Below are positions 37,683-45,660 of a stretch of 64,000 bases of DNA, one piece after another. The stretch spans positions 248,001 to 312,000 of the forward strand of contig NZ_CANMZV010000002.1 of assembly GCF_947502415.1 (NCBI RefSeq), given 5' to 3'. Every line of letters begins with the position of its first letter. Within the stretch, counting starts at the first letter, position 1. The position numbers and the translations under genes were made by a program. Under the pieces are notes generated by a model. That model was given only the letters and a program-made list of their open reading frames with translations. It was not told where the DNA came from and made no database searches. Source of the stretch: an uncultured Photobacterium sp. (GTDB lineage Bacteria; Pseudomonadota; Gammaproteobacteria; Enterobacterales; Vibrionaceae).

Positions 37683-38195
37683 TTATGTTTCGAAGGTGAT
37701 CTCATACAGTCCTAAAGCGGGCTGGTTTTTGGGTTCTTCAATATTTTGGACAAAACGCAGGCCAAGGCGCGAAAGTAATTTGATGCAGTTGGTGTTGTCG
37801 GAGGTGGTAATCGCAACTAGTTTATCCAGTTCGAGCTCATTTTTCCCGAAGGTCATTACCGCCCGTGCTGACTCATACCCGTAGCCCTGCTTAAAATAAT
37901 CTGGCAGGAAGCCATAGCCAATATCAATATCATTCAGAGTGTCGCGTTTAATCAGGCCACAAATACCTATTGGGCTGTTGCATCTTTTCAGTTCTACCAG
38001 ATAAAGCCCGATCCCATTTGTTTGATACATTTTGATAGGCCCATCCAGAAGGTATTTTCGGGCTTGTTCTTCGGTAGTTAGCGATTTATCGCCGACAAAC
38101 CTCAGGAAAGGTGCGGTGTTATACAGCTTTAGTGCAAAAGCTGCATCCTGTTCCGTCAGGTGTCGAATACGAAGCCGTTTCGTTTCTATGATCAT
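37683..38195 (-). CDS. GNAT-family (RimJ/RimL-like) N-acetyltransferase
   Basis: 170 residues. The N terminus MIIETKRLRIRHLTEQDAAF and the later ICGLIKRDTLNDIDIGYGFLPDYFKQGYGYESARAVMTF region (acetyl-CoA loop Q-G-Y-G-Y-E) are typical of the RimJ/RimL/YdaF branch, which acetylates protein N termini or small amines. The substrate is unknown. The start follows the yccS stop with no gap, so the two are probably co-transcribed. Confidence 0.85.
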   Translation of the reverse strand: MIIETKRLRIRHLTEQDAAFALKLYNTAPFLRFVGDKSLTTEEQARKYLLDGPIKMYQTNGIGLYLVELKRCNSPIGICGLIKRDTLNDIDIGYGFLPDYFKQGYGYESARAVMTFGKNELELDKLVAITTSDNTNCIKLLSRLGLRFVQNIEEPKNQPALGLYEITFET

Positions 38196-40364
38196 TTATG
38201 ATGTCGTCTTAGTTCTGGCTGCCAGTTTGTTTGCCAGAGAGTGTAATTCCGGCAACATACGTTGGATCAGGTGCAGTTGCTGTAGCACCATCCGTACAGA
38301 AGTGCAGTCTTCATCGCGCCATTGGGCCAGGCGGTGCTCAAGCTCAGTATCGGAGTCAGGTGCATGACAGCATTGGTTACCGTCCAGTTGCTCCGCCAGG
38401 CAATCCAGATGGGTATGGATCTGACGATGGGCCTGTGATACCAACTGGTGGGTTCGGTCGTCGTCAAGTTGTGTTCGGTGCGCCCCTAATGCAGAGATAT
38501 AGCTCAGCATCGCGTGGTTTAATGTCAGGAAACGGAAGCATTCATCAGTTGCCATCCGGTAGCGGCCGGGTTCTACCAGCATATTGCTGATTGCAGTACT
38601 GAGTTGTGCATCCGTATTGTGAGCATCGCGACGCGTGATCCGGTAGTGCAGACTGTCTTTCTTGCCGATACGGTACTGGCCGATGATCTGGCCAAGGTAA
38701 TCTCGGTTGGCGTTGATGGCGGATGCCATCACCTTGTGCAGGCGTTTAGCCTGCCAGTCAGGCAGAATGAAACTAACAGCCAGTACGGCAAGTAAACAAC
38801 CTATCAGGGTGTCGCCGAGGCGAGGCAATATCACGGCGTAACCTTCACCCAGTTGGTTGAAGCAGAACAGAACCAGCAGGGTGATGAATGTGGTTGCCAA
38901 TCCGTAACGAACGGTACGGAAAGCAAAGAATAAAACACCGGCAAGCACCATCAATACCAGCTGTCCTTCCTGTCCGGGAAATAGATAAAGCAGGGGGATA
39001 CCTGCTAATAAGCCGCCGAGGGTACCCAGTACTCGCTGAACCAGCTTTTGGCGTGTGGCACTGTAGTTAGGCTGGCAGACAAAGAGTGTGGTGAGCAGGA
39101 TCCAGTACCCGCGTTCCAGTTCCAGCGCATGGATACAGCCATACCCGACAGTCAGGGCGATGGCCATTCGCAATGCATGGCGGAAAAGCATTGAATCAGG
39201 CTTAAATTGACCAGTAATACGCTGCCAGCGCTCTTTCATACTTCGGGCTTCGGTATCAGCCAGTTCAATGTCGTTGCCTGTTTGGGCAACATCGGGGTTA
39301 CTGACATTCGATAGCTGGCGTTCAACCGTCGCCAGGTTACTGAAAAGATATTCAAGCTGAATCAGGAAAGTCCGCCATTGCGGGTTTTGCTGATTTTTTA
39401 GGTATAGCAAGGATTCCTGTAATTCATCCAGGGCTTTGACACTTTTTGCTCCGTGACGATAGGGTTTACCCATGGCCAGAGCATGAGATATTTCGCGGCA
39501 CGCATTAGCCTGGTTCTCTAACAGTCGCTGGAAGCGGAAAAGGACATCGCTGCGCTGGAAGGTAGCGGCTAAATCTTGATAGCGATAGTGGGAAGAGCTC
39601 GCTCGTTCGTGGATATCTTGTGCCAGGAAATAAATCTTCAGGAATTTGTCGCCCGTTTCATTAGGTTGACCGCGGCGGGCACGATGCAACAAGGTTGCTT
39701 TGGCGGTATTGAGGGCCGCCACGACACGGGCATTTTGACTGGCCGCTTCTAGGCGCAAGGGCTGAGGAACCATATTGGAAACCGGTTCAAACAGCTTGCT
39801 TTTGCTGTCCAGGTAGTGGGCAAATTCGGAAAAAACTGCAGCCAGACTTTGTTGTACCGGGTGGTTTGGCCACAGGAGTTGCCAGCTGAGGGAGAGTAAG
39901 CCGTACCAGGATGCACCGGCAATCAACAGCATTGGCTGGTACCAGAGGTTGGGGCTGTTATTGGCTCCCAGCATGGTATAGACCGCCAGTAGCAGCGAGG
40001 CAAAAGCGATACTTGCGTAGCGGGCCCCCATGGCACCGAGCATGATGAAGCCAAAGGTTGAAGTAAACAGGCCAATAGCAAATAGCAGCGGATAATCAAA
40101 CAGGATCTCTATCGAAAACGCTGCGATCAGAAAACAGGCGAGGGTCATGAGCAGGGCTTTAACGCGTCCGCTTAAGTTATCGTCGGTTTCGGCTAGTGCC
40201 GAGGCGATGATCCCCAGGACCAGAGGGGTAACTGCGGTGGTGGCATTTAAATACCAGCACGGAAGCGTGATCCCGACCAAGGCAATAAAAACCCGAATAC
40301 TGTAGTTAATTCTGTCATTCGCCCAATAGCGGCGTAAAGCAAGTTTTAAGCGGCTGTTTTGCAT
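38196..40364 (-). CDS. yccS: YccS-like inner-membrane FUSC-family protein
   Basis: 722 residues, matching E. coli YccS in length and in segments such as IALVGITLPCWYLNATTAVT and LFAIGLFTSTFGFIMLGAMG. Two blocks of about five membrane spans (residues about 20-160 and 395-530) each precede a soluble helical domain. The family (YccS/YhfK, related to AaeB and plant ALMT-like proteins) is thought to export small aromatic or carboxylic compounds; the substrate of YccS is not known. In E. coli it also lies near helD and mgsA, as here. Confidence 0.88.
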   Translation of the reverse strand: MQNSRLKLALRRYWANDRINYSIRVFIALVGITLPCWYLNATTAVTPLVLGIIASALAETDDNLSGRVKALLMTLACFLIAAFSIEILFDYPLLFAIGLFTSTFGFIMLGAMGARYASIAFASLLLAVYTMLGANNSPNLWYQPMLLIAGASWYGLLSLSWQLLWPNHPVQQSLAAVFSEFAHYLDSKSKLFEPVSNMVPQPLRLEAASQNARVVAALNTAKATLLHRARRGQPNETGDKFLKIYFLAQDIHERASSSHYRYQDLAATFQRSDVLFRFQRLLENQANACREISHALAMGKPYRHGAKSVKALDELQESLLYLKNQQNPQWRTFLIQLEYLFSNLATVERQLSNVSNPDVAQTGNDIELADTEARSMKERWQRITGQFKPDSMLFRHALRMAIALTVGYGCIHALELERGYWILLTTLFVCQPNYSATRQKLVQRVLGTLGGLLAGIPLLYLFPGQEGQLVLMVLAGVLFFAFRTVRYGLATTFITLLVLFCFNQLGEGYAVILPRLGDTLIGCLLAVLAVSFILPDWQAKRLHKVMASAINANRDYLGQIIGQYRIGKKDSLHYRITRRDAHNTDAQLSTAISNMLVEPGRYRMATDECFRFLTLNHAMLSYISALGAHRTQLDDDRTHQLVSQAHRQIHTHLDCLAEQLDGNQCCHAPDSDTELEHRLAQWRDEDCTSVRMVLQQLHLIQRMLPELHSLANKLAARTKTTS

Positions 40365-40601
40365 GTTGGCTCAGTCAGTTAGGTTAAGTGCTAAAGATAA
40401 CAAAGTTCATGTCGCAAAGGGTATAAGGTGCAATAAAAAAAGTAACTTATATATTTATTAGCAGAAATTTTACTCAAATAGGCATTCTGAAGCTATGGCC
40501 TTACAGCAGTTCTTGTTACTCTTACTACCGCTTGGAAACTCATGGTCATTCATTATGAGTTCGAGTTGGTATGTTATTGATTTGGAAGCTTTGGTGACGG
40601 T

Positions 40602-42686
40602 ATGCGTTTAACAGCTGGTTGGCTAGCACAGTGGTTAGTTCAGGGTGATTATTGCAGTATTGAATTAGGTGAGCATTGCCTGATTTTAGATAGTCAGACT
40701 GAAACAGAAGAAATTCCCTTTGATGATTGGGATGGGGCGATTACTGTCCATCGCGGCGTTGTCTGGGGGAGCCTGGAAATCACTTCTGCTGATCAGGAAC
40801 ATTGCTGGGTGGTTCACGGATTGCCTTGGCTTCAGTGTAAACAGTTTGCCGGAATCTTATTGGATGCTTATCGAAACTGGGCGCAGAGCCGGGTGGAAAA
40901 GCTGGATGACGCTTTACCTGAGATGCTGAGCCGGATCGATGATTTTATCGGCCAGACAACGTATTTACGCAATTCTGATCATTTGAAGCTTAATCAGTTT
41001 CTTGAACTATCTCTTGCTTCAACCGGATTGACCCGTGAGCTTGCTGCCTCTTTCCGTCCTATGGCTTTTGAAAAGCTTGAATCTTGGCTTGATGATAACT
41101 CCGATTGGGTTGCCGAAACTAACCGTAACTGGCTGAGTCAGGAATCCGAAAAGTGGTCATCATGGTTTGATAAGTTCGAATCATCTCCGTTAAATGAGTC
41201 TCAGCGTGAAGCGGTATTGATCAATCAGGATCACAATCTGGTGCTGGCTGGTGCCGGAACTGGTAAAACAAGCGTGCTGGTGGCTCGCGCCGGTTATCTG
41301 GTTGCTAATCAGGTGCAGCCAAAAGAGATTTTGATGTTGGCTTTTGGTCGCAAGGCCGCTGAGGAGATGGCTGAACGCCTGGGGCAGAAAGTCAGTAACG
41401 ACATCAAGGTAGCAACTTTTCATAGTCTGGGGACGCAAATCATTCAGGCCGTCGAATGTGATAGGCCAAATGTCTCGCCGTTGGCTCTGGATGAGAAAGC
41501 GAGGGCAGACTGGATTGCCTCTATGCTGACAGAACAATGGGAAGCATCTGCGTCGGCCAAGCGTTGGCAAAAACATTTGACCCAATGGCGAATTCCCGGC
41601 TTCAAGGCGGATAATTCGATGGAAAAGCAGGCCCGAAACGAGCAGCTGGCGGCTTGGGTTTGGCGTCATATTGAATTGTTGGGCCAGCGCAGCGCGGGGA
41701 AATCGGAACTGAGCCAGAGCATTGAGGACAGTGATAGCCACTCTAAGGCAAGAATGAAGAGTGAGCTGGCATTGCTGTGGCCTTGTTATCGTGCTTACCA
41801 GCAATACCTTAAAGCCAATAAGCAGATTGACTTTAACAGTATGATCCAGAAGGCGACCGAGTATGTAACTCTGGGTAAGTATGTACCTGAGTGGTGCTTT
41901 ATTATGGTTGACGAATATCAGGATATTTCACCGCATCGACTGGCATTGATTGAAGCGCTGTGTCGCCCCAAACAGGAGAATGGGCCGCGTCCAACCTTGT
42001 TTGCTGTGGGTGATGACTGGCAGGCGATTTATCGCTTTGCTGGTGCAGATGTCAATCTGACAACGGGATTCGAATCTCGTTTTGGCTCTAGCCATATCAC
42101 AGAGCTTGGTACAACTTATCGCTTTAACAGTATGATTGGTGAAGTTGCCAATACGTTTATTCAGCAGAACCCACAACAGCTGAAGAAAAACCTTACTAGC
42201 TTTAAGAAGCAAAAACGCAAAGCCGTGACTTTATTGTGTCAGGATTTACTGGAGCAGGAGTTGGTGCAACTGGCTTCGCAGAACAGTCAGTCGACCTCTG
42301 TGTTGTTGCTTGGCCGTAATAACAACCAACGTCCTGAAAAACTGAAAGCCTGGCAGAAACAGTGGCCACAGCTTGGTCTGAATTTTATGACCTGCCATGC
42401 CAGCAAAGGACGTGAAGCGGATTATGTCTTTATTCTGGATGTGAATAAGGGCATTTTCCCGGCGCCGGATCGTGAAACAGGTTTGGCTGCATGCCTGCAA
42501 TCTAAAAGTGAGCATTTCGGAGATGCTGAAGAGCGTCGTCTTTTTTATGTTGCCTTAACCCGAGCTAAAAAGCATGCGTGGGTGTGTGCTGAGCCGGAAA
42601 AAACATCGCCGTTTGTTAATGAGCTGATTGACGAAAAATACCCGGTGATGAATAAAATCAAACGAGTGAAAGCGGCCAAAAATTAG
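40602..42686 (+). CDS. helD: DNA helicase IV
   Basis: 694 residues (E. coli HelD 684). UvrD/Rep-type superfamily 1 helicase that unwinds DNA 3' to 5' and assists recombination. The specific N-terminal domain (about 1-190) precedes NESQREAVLI, Walker A AGAGTGKT (about 216-223), motif II VDEYQD, motif III GDDWQAIYRFAG, motif IV ELGTTYRFN and motif VI VALTRAKKHAW. The start ATG 40602 lacks a strong Shine-Dalgarno sequence. It is divergent from yccS and convergent with the oxidoreductase gene, with only 32 bases in between. Confidence 0.95.
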   Translation: MRLTAGWLAQWLVQGDYCSIELGEHCLILDSQTETEEIPFDDWDGAITVHRGVVWGSLEITSADQEHCWVVHGLPWLQCKQFAGILLDAYRNWAQSRVEKLDDALPEMLSRIDDFIGQTTYLRNSDHLKLNQFLELSLASTGLTRELAASFRPMAFEKLESWLDDNSDWVAETNRNWLSQESEKWSSWFDKFESSPLNESQREAVLINQDHNLVLAGAGTGKTSVLVARAGYLVANQVQPKEILMLAFGRKAAEEMAERLGQKVSNDIKVATFHSLGTQIIQAVECDRPNVSPLALDEKARADWIASMLTEQWEASASAKRWQKHLTQWRIPGFKADNSMEKQARNEQLAAWVWRHIELLGQRSAGKSELSQSIEDSDSHSKARMKSELALLWPCYRAYQQYLKANKQIDFNSMIQKATEYVTLGKYVPEWCFIMVDEYQDISPHRLALIEALCRPKQENGPRPTLFAVGDDWQAIYRFAGADVNLTTGFESRFGSSHITELGTTYRFNSMIGEVANTFIQQNPQQLKKNLTSFKKQKRKAVTLLCQDLLEQELVQLASQNSQSTSVLLLGRNNNQRPEKLKAWQKQWPQLGLNFMTCHASKGREADYVFILDVNKGIFPAPDRETGLAACLQSKSEHFGDAEERRLFYVALTRAKKHAWVCAEPEKTSPFVNELIDEKYPVMNKIKRVKAAKN

Positions 42687-42718
42687 GGACAGGCCAAGAG
42701 TTGGGCTTAGAGCCGGAT

Positions 42719-43705
42719 TCAGAATTGATTAGTGCTGACCACCAGTTTGCCACTATGTTTTTGCTGCTTCAGTATTTTTAGCCCTTTGGCGAGTTTGTCG
42801 AAGGGCAGTACTTGCTCGATCATCGGGTCAAGTTTCCCTTCAGCGACCAGGTTTGTTAACGTGTTGCCAATATCGGCCAAGTGGTGAATATCCTCAGGCT
42901 CTCCATGGGCATAGGTACCGTGCAGAGCCACTTCATGCAGGCTGAGTGCTTTGGTTGTAGCGAGTAACGGCACATGGTCAAATTGGTCGGCAATCATGAC
43001 TATTTCACCGTTATAGCGGATGAGGGAACTCATTATACTGCCAGATTTGGCTGATACACAGTCGATGACGGCATGAAGCAGATGAGCCTCAGTGAGGTCT
43101 AAAATCCTCATCGCGACATTATCCTGACTTGGGTCGATAACAGCTTCAGCCCCATAGTTCAGCAGGCGTGGTCGGTGGCGTTGCTCTGCAATAGCATAAA
43201 CATGTGCCCCTGCTTGCCTAGCCAGTTGTACGGCAAAGCCTCCGACACCTCCACCTGCCCCGGTAATGGCAATATGTTGTCCGGGTTGAACGTCAAGTTT
43301 GTCGTGTACCGCCAACCAGGCGCTGTATCCGGCGCAGGGAAGGGCGGCTGCTTGCTCAAAGCTAATTTGGTCAGGAATTCGGGTTAGAGTATGAGCTTTG
43401 GCTGTCGCGTAATAAGCAAACCCTCCGGCAGTGCGGGGATCGGCAAAACAGACGACACGGTCACCTTCTTTTAGGTGAGTGACATCTTTACCGACGGTTG
43501 CGATAGTTCCCGCGATATCTAATCCGATAATTTGTGGATACTGCCAGGTTGCAAATCCCCACGCTGCCAGTTTGTAATCCATAGGGTTTAGCCCTACAGC
43601 TGCAACATGAATGAGCACTTCATCATTGGCAGGGTTAGGTTTTTGTGCTCGGGAAAGTTTGAGGTAGTTGAGTCCCTCTGGCCGGGTCAGTTTCCACGCT
43701 TTCAT
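42719..43705 (-). CDS. Zinc-type alcohol dehydrogenase-like/quinone oxidoreductase-family protein (MDR)
   Basis: 328 residues from ATG 43705 (MKAWKLTRPEG), the family's normal start; upstream in-frame codons are unlikely. The GroES-like N-terminal fold has VGLNPMDYKLAAWG and IIGLDIAGTIATVG; the NAD(P)-binding fold has AITGAGGGVGGFAVQLARQAG. The structural zinc cysteines are absent, so it belongs with NADPH:quinone oxidoreductases or zeta-crystallin-like reductases rather than zinc alcohol dehydrogenases. The substrate is unknown. It lies downstream of mgsA on the same strand, but a terminator separates them. Confidence 0.85.
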   Translation of the reverse strand: MKAWKLTRPEGLNYLKLSRAQKPNPANDEVLIHVAAVGLNPMDYKLAAWGFATWQYPQIIGLDIAGTIATVGKDVTHLKEGDRVVCFADPRTAGGFAYYATAKAHTLTRIPDQISFEQAAALPCAGYSAWLAVHDKLDVQPGQHIAITGAGGGVGGFAVQLARQAGAHVYAIAEQRHRPRLLNYGAEAVIDPSQDNVAMRILDLTEAHLLHAVIDCVSAKSGSIMSSLIRYNGEIVMIADQFDHVPLLATTKALSLHEVALHGTYAHGEPEDIHHLADIGNTLTNLVAEGKLDPMIEQVLPFDKLAKGLKILKQQKHSGKLVVSTNQF

Positions 43706-43810
43706 AGGCCACCACTGGATAACCGAGATCATTATTTGGTTTGTTATAAACATAAGCCTAAATTCAGGTTTTAGGCTGACAAGTAGTGAGAAATGGCGAT
43801 AGCAAGTTGT

Positions 43811-43837
43811 AAAAAAGCCCTCTGCTTGGGAGGGCTT
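43811..43837 (-). terminator. Terminator of mgsA
   Basis: On the minus strand, stem AAGCCCTC / GAGGGCTT with a 7-base loop and a run of T after it (seen as AAAAAA on the plus strand at 43811-43816). Confidence 0.85.
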
Positions 43838-43857
43838 GGCAGGTATTGAGGGGAGAA

Positions 43858-44316
43858 TTAATCCAGACGTTCGGCAAGGTAGCCTTCGTAATCTGGAATT
43901 TCGATATCCACTTCTTCAGTAAGTTTTGGCGAAGAAATCATAAAATTCGCACTTGCACGGTTGGTTGCTACCGGTATATTCCATACAGCTGAAATACGTA
44001 GCAGTGCCTTTACATCAGGATCATGCGGTACGGCGTTGAGTGGATCCCAGAAGAAAATCATCATATCGATTTTGCCTTCGGAAATCAGGGCGCCAAGTTG
44101 TTGGTCGCCGCCCATTGGGCCGCTTAACAGGCAGTTCATCTTTAGGCCGGTTTCACGGCTAATAATATGTCCGGTTGTACCTGTTGCGTACAGGGTATGG
44201 CCTTGCAGCTTGTCCTTGTGCTCTGCCACCCAGCGAAGAAGATCAGTTTTGCAATTGTCATGTGCTACCAGCGCAATGTGCTTGCTGGTTTGCATGGTAC
44301 GGGTCGTTACGTGCAT
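43858..44316 (-). CDS. mgsA: Methylglyoxal synthase
   Basis: 152 residues from ATG 44316, the E. coli length; GGAG lies upstream, and a GTG at 44328 would add four residues. It turns dihydroxyacetone phosphate into methylglyoxal, a bypass that relieves sugar-phosphate stress. Motifs include [23 protein letters not shown], the catalytic Asp in SGPMGGDQQ and [17 protein letters not shown]. It sits near helD as in E. coli, but the gene order is changed by the oxidoreductase gene in between. Confidence 0.96.
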   Translation of the reverse strand: MHVTTRTMQTSKHIALVAHDNCKTDLLRWVAEHKDKLQGHTLYATGTTGHIISRETGLKMNCLLSGPMGGDQQLGALISEGKIDMMIFFWDPLNAVPHDPDVKALLRISAVWNIPVATNRASANFMISSPKLTEEVDIEIPDYEGYLAERLD

Positions 44317-44484
44317 CCAGGGCTCCACTCAGATACGACTAACTAAAAAATGGCCCACATTAATATCAAAGCCAGTTTGCGATGTACAACTCAAAGCGTT
44401 GAAATCAAAGGTAGCTAACATTAATGAATCGTTAGTCATATTCTGATGGTGAATTACTTCACATTTATGTCAATAGGCACCAGT

Positions 44485-45567
44485 TCAACGCTGAACCTGA
44501 TGATTATAGACACTGAATGCCGGTCTGAATTCTGCCGGAGACAGTGAATCGGCAATTACTGTACTAGGCAAATGCTTCGGAGTCAGCCATTCGATTTTCG
44601 GTGAAATATCACGCTTTAGTGGTTTGCTCTCGAGGTAGCGAACTGCCTGATCCAGAGATAGCATTGCCTGTTGCGCCATTTTGTCGGTCGGAGCGAACAG
44701 GATCCGTCCCCGGCGTAATCCACGGTACACACCGTGACTGAGGTAGGTCGAGACAATCTTGATCTCATTGAGCTTGTCATTGGCACGAAGTTCACTGATA
44801 GCGACTTCCGCCGCGACAGCACCGCCTACGATATAATCCAGGTGCGTCTCATCTGCAAAGAGTTGTTGGATCAGGTTGCGCTGTAGTTCTTTGCTGTTGT
44901 CTGCCCATAACGTAGTGACAATATTGATATCACTGTTTTTGATCGCATCACGAAATCCCTGGGTAACCGGTTTTGTACCGCCACGCTGAGATGGCCCGGG
45001 TAGCCAGGCAATATCAACGACGCCACTGCCTTTAGGGTGGCGTTCGGCTAAGAACTGACCGGCCGCTTTGCCCATGTCATACCAATCGACGCCGACTCTT
45101 GCATAGACACTCTGGCTGATGTCTTTATCGTGCATGTCGATATCGTTAATTGTGGCGAAAACAGGAATATTGCCTGTTAGTCGGGAAAGAATGCCGTTGT
45201 ATGCAATTCTGTCGACAGTACCGAGAATAATGGCATCGGCCTCCCATTGCTGGCAGTCCTGAAGTTGAGTTTGTTGTTTGTCCAGGTTCGGGTAGCCGCC
45301 AGCCTCTAGTACTTTAAGCTGAATGCCTAGCTCTTTGGCGTGTTCTACCATGCCGTAGTTGATTGAAATCCAATAGGAATCTTTCAGGTGCGGATAGACA
45401 GCACAGATTTTCCATGCCTTGGCTGCATTCTTCAGTGGCCGGTATTTAATCACCTGTGAGTGTTGGTTATCGTTAAAAGGTGGCTCATGGGTAATAATTT
45501 CGGCACCATGGGCTGATTGGATTGCAAAAAAAAGTAAGAAAAAGGAAAAAATCCGTATTTTATTCAT
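44485..45567 (-). CDS. torT: Periplasmic TMAO-sensing binding protein TorT
   Basis: 360 residues from ATG 45567; the open frame upstream is not needed. The signal peptide NKIRIFSFFLLFFAIQSAHG directs it to the periplasm. The rest is a type-1 periplasmic-binding fold (WKICAVYPHLKDSYWISINY, GVDWYDMGKAAGQFLAERHP). TorT binds trimethylamine N-oxide and signals through TorS. It is divergent from torS, 93 bases apart, so the pair shares a regulatory region. In E. coli torT lies between torS and torR; torR and torCAD are not in this window. Confidence 0.9.
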   Translation of the reverse strand: MNKIRIFSFFLLFFAIQSAHGAEIITHEPPFNDNQHSQVIKYRPLKNAAKAWKICAVYPHLKDSYWISINYGMVEHAKELGIQLKVLEAGGYPNLDKQQTQLQDCQQWEADAIILGTVDRIAYNGILSRLTGNIPVFATINDIDMHDKDISQSVYARVGVDWYDMGKAAGQFLAERHPKGSGVVDIAWLPGPSQRGGTKPVTQGFRDAIKNSDINIVTTLWADNSKELQRNLIQQLFADETHLDYIVGGAVAAEVAISELRANDKLNEIKIVSTYLSHGVYRGLRRGRILFAPTDKMAQQAMLSLDQAVRYLESKPLKRDISPKIEWLTPKHLPSTVIADSLSPAEFRPAFSVYNHQVQR

Positions 45568-45660
45568 GATTATTAGCATCTGGACCGTCTTCACTGGCAA
45601 AATAGTAATGTTTTATTTTGTGTGGTTAAACCTAATTTTTTCTTATTGTGGTTCTTCTGT

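Noticed and set aside
43961..44446. 161-codon ORF opposite mgsA
   Set aside because: Antisense to a highly conserved enzyme gene; no independent coding signal.
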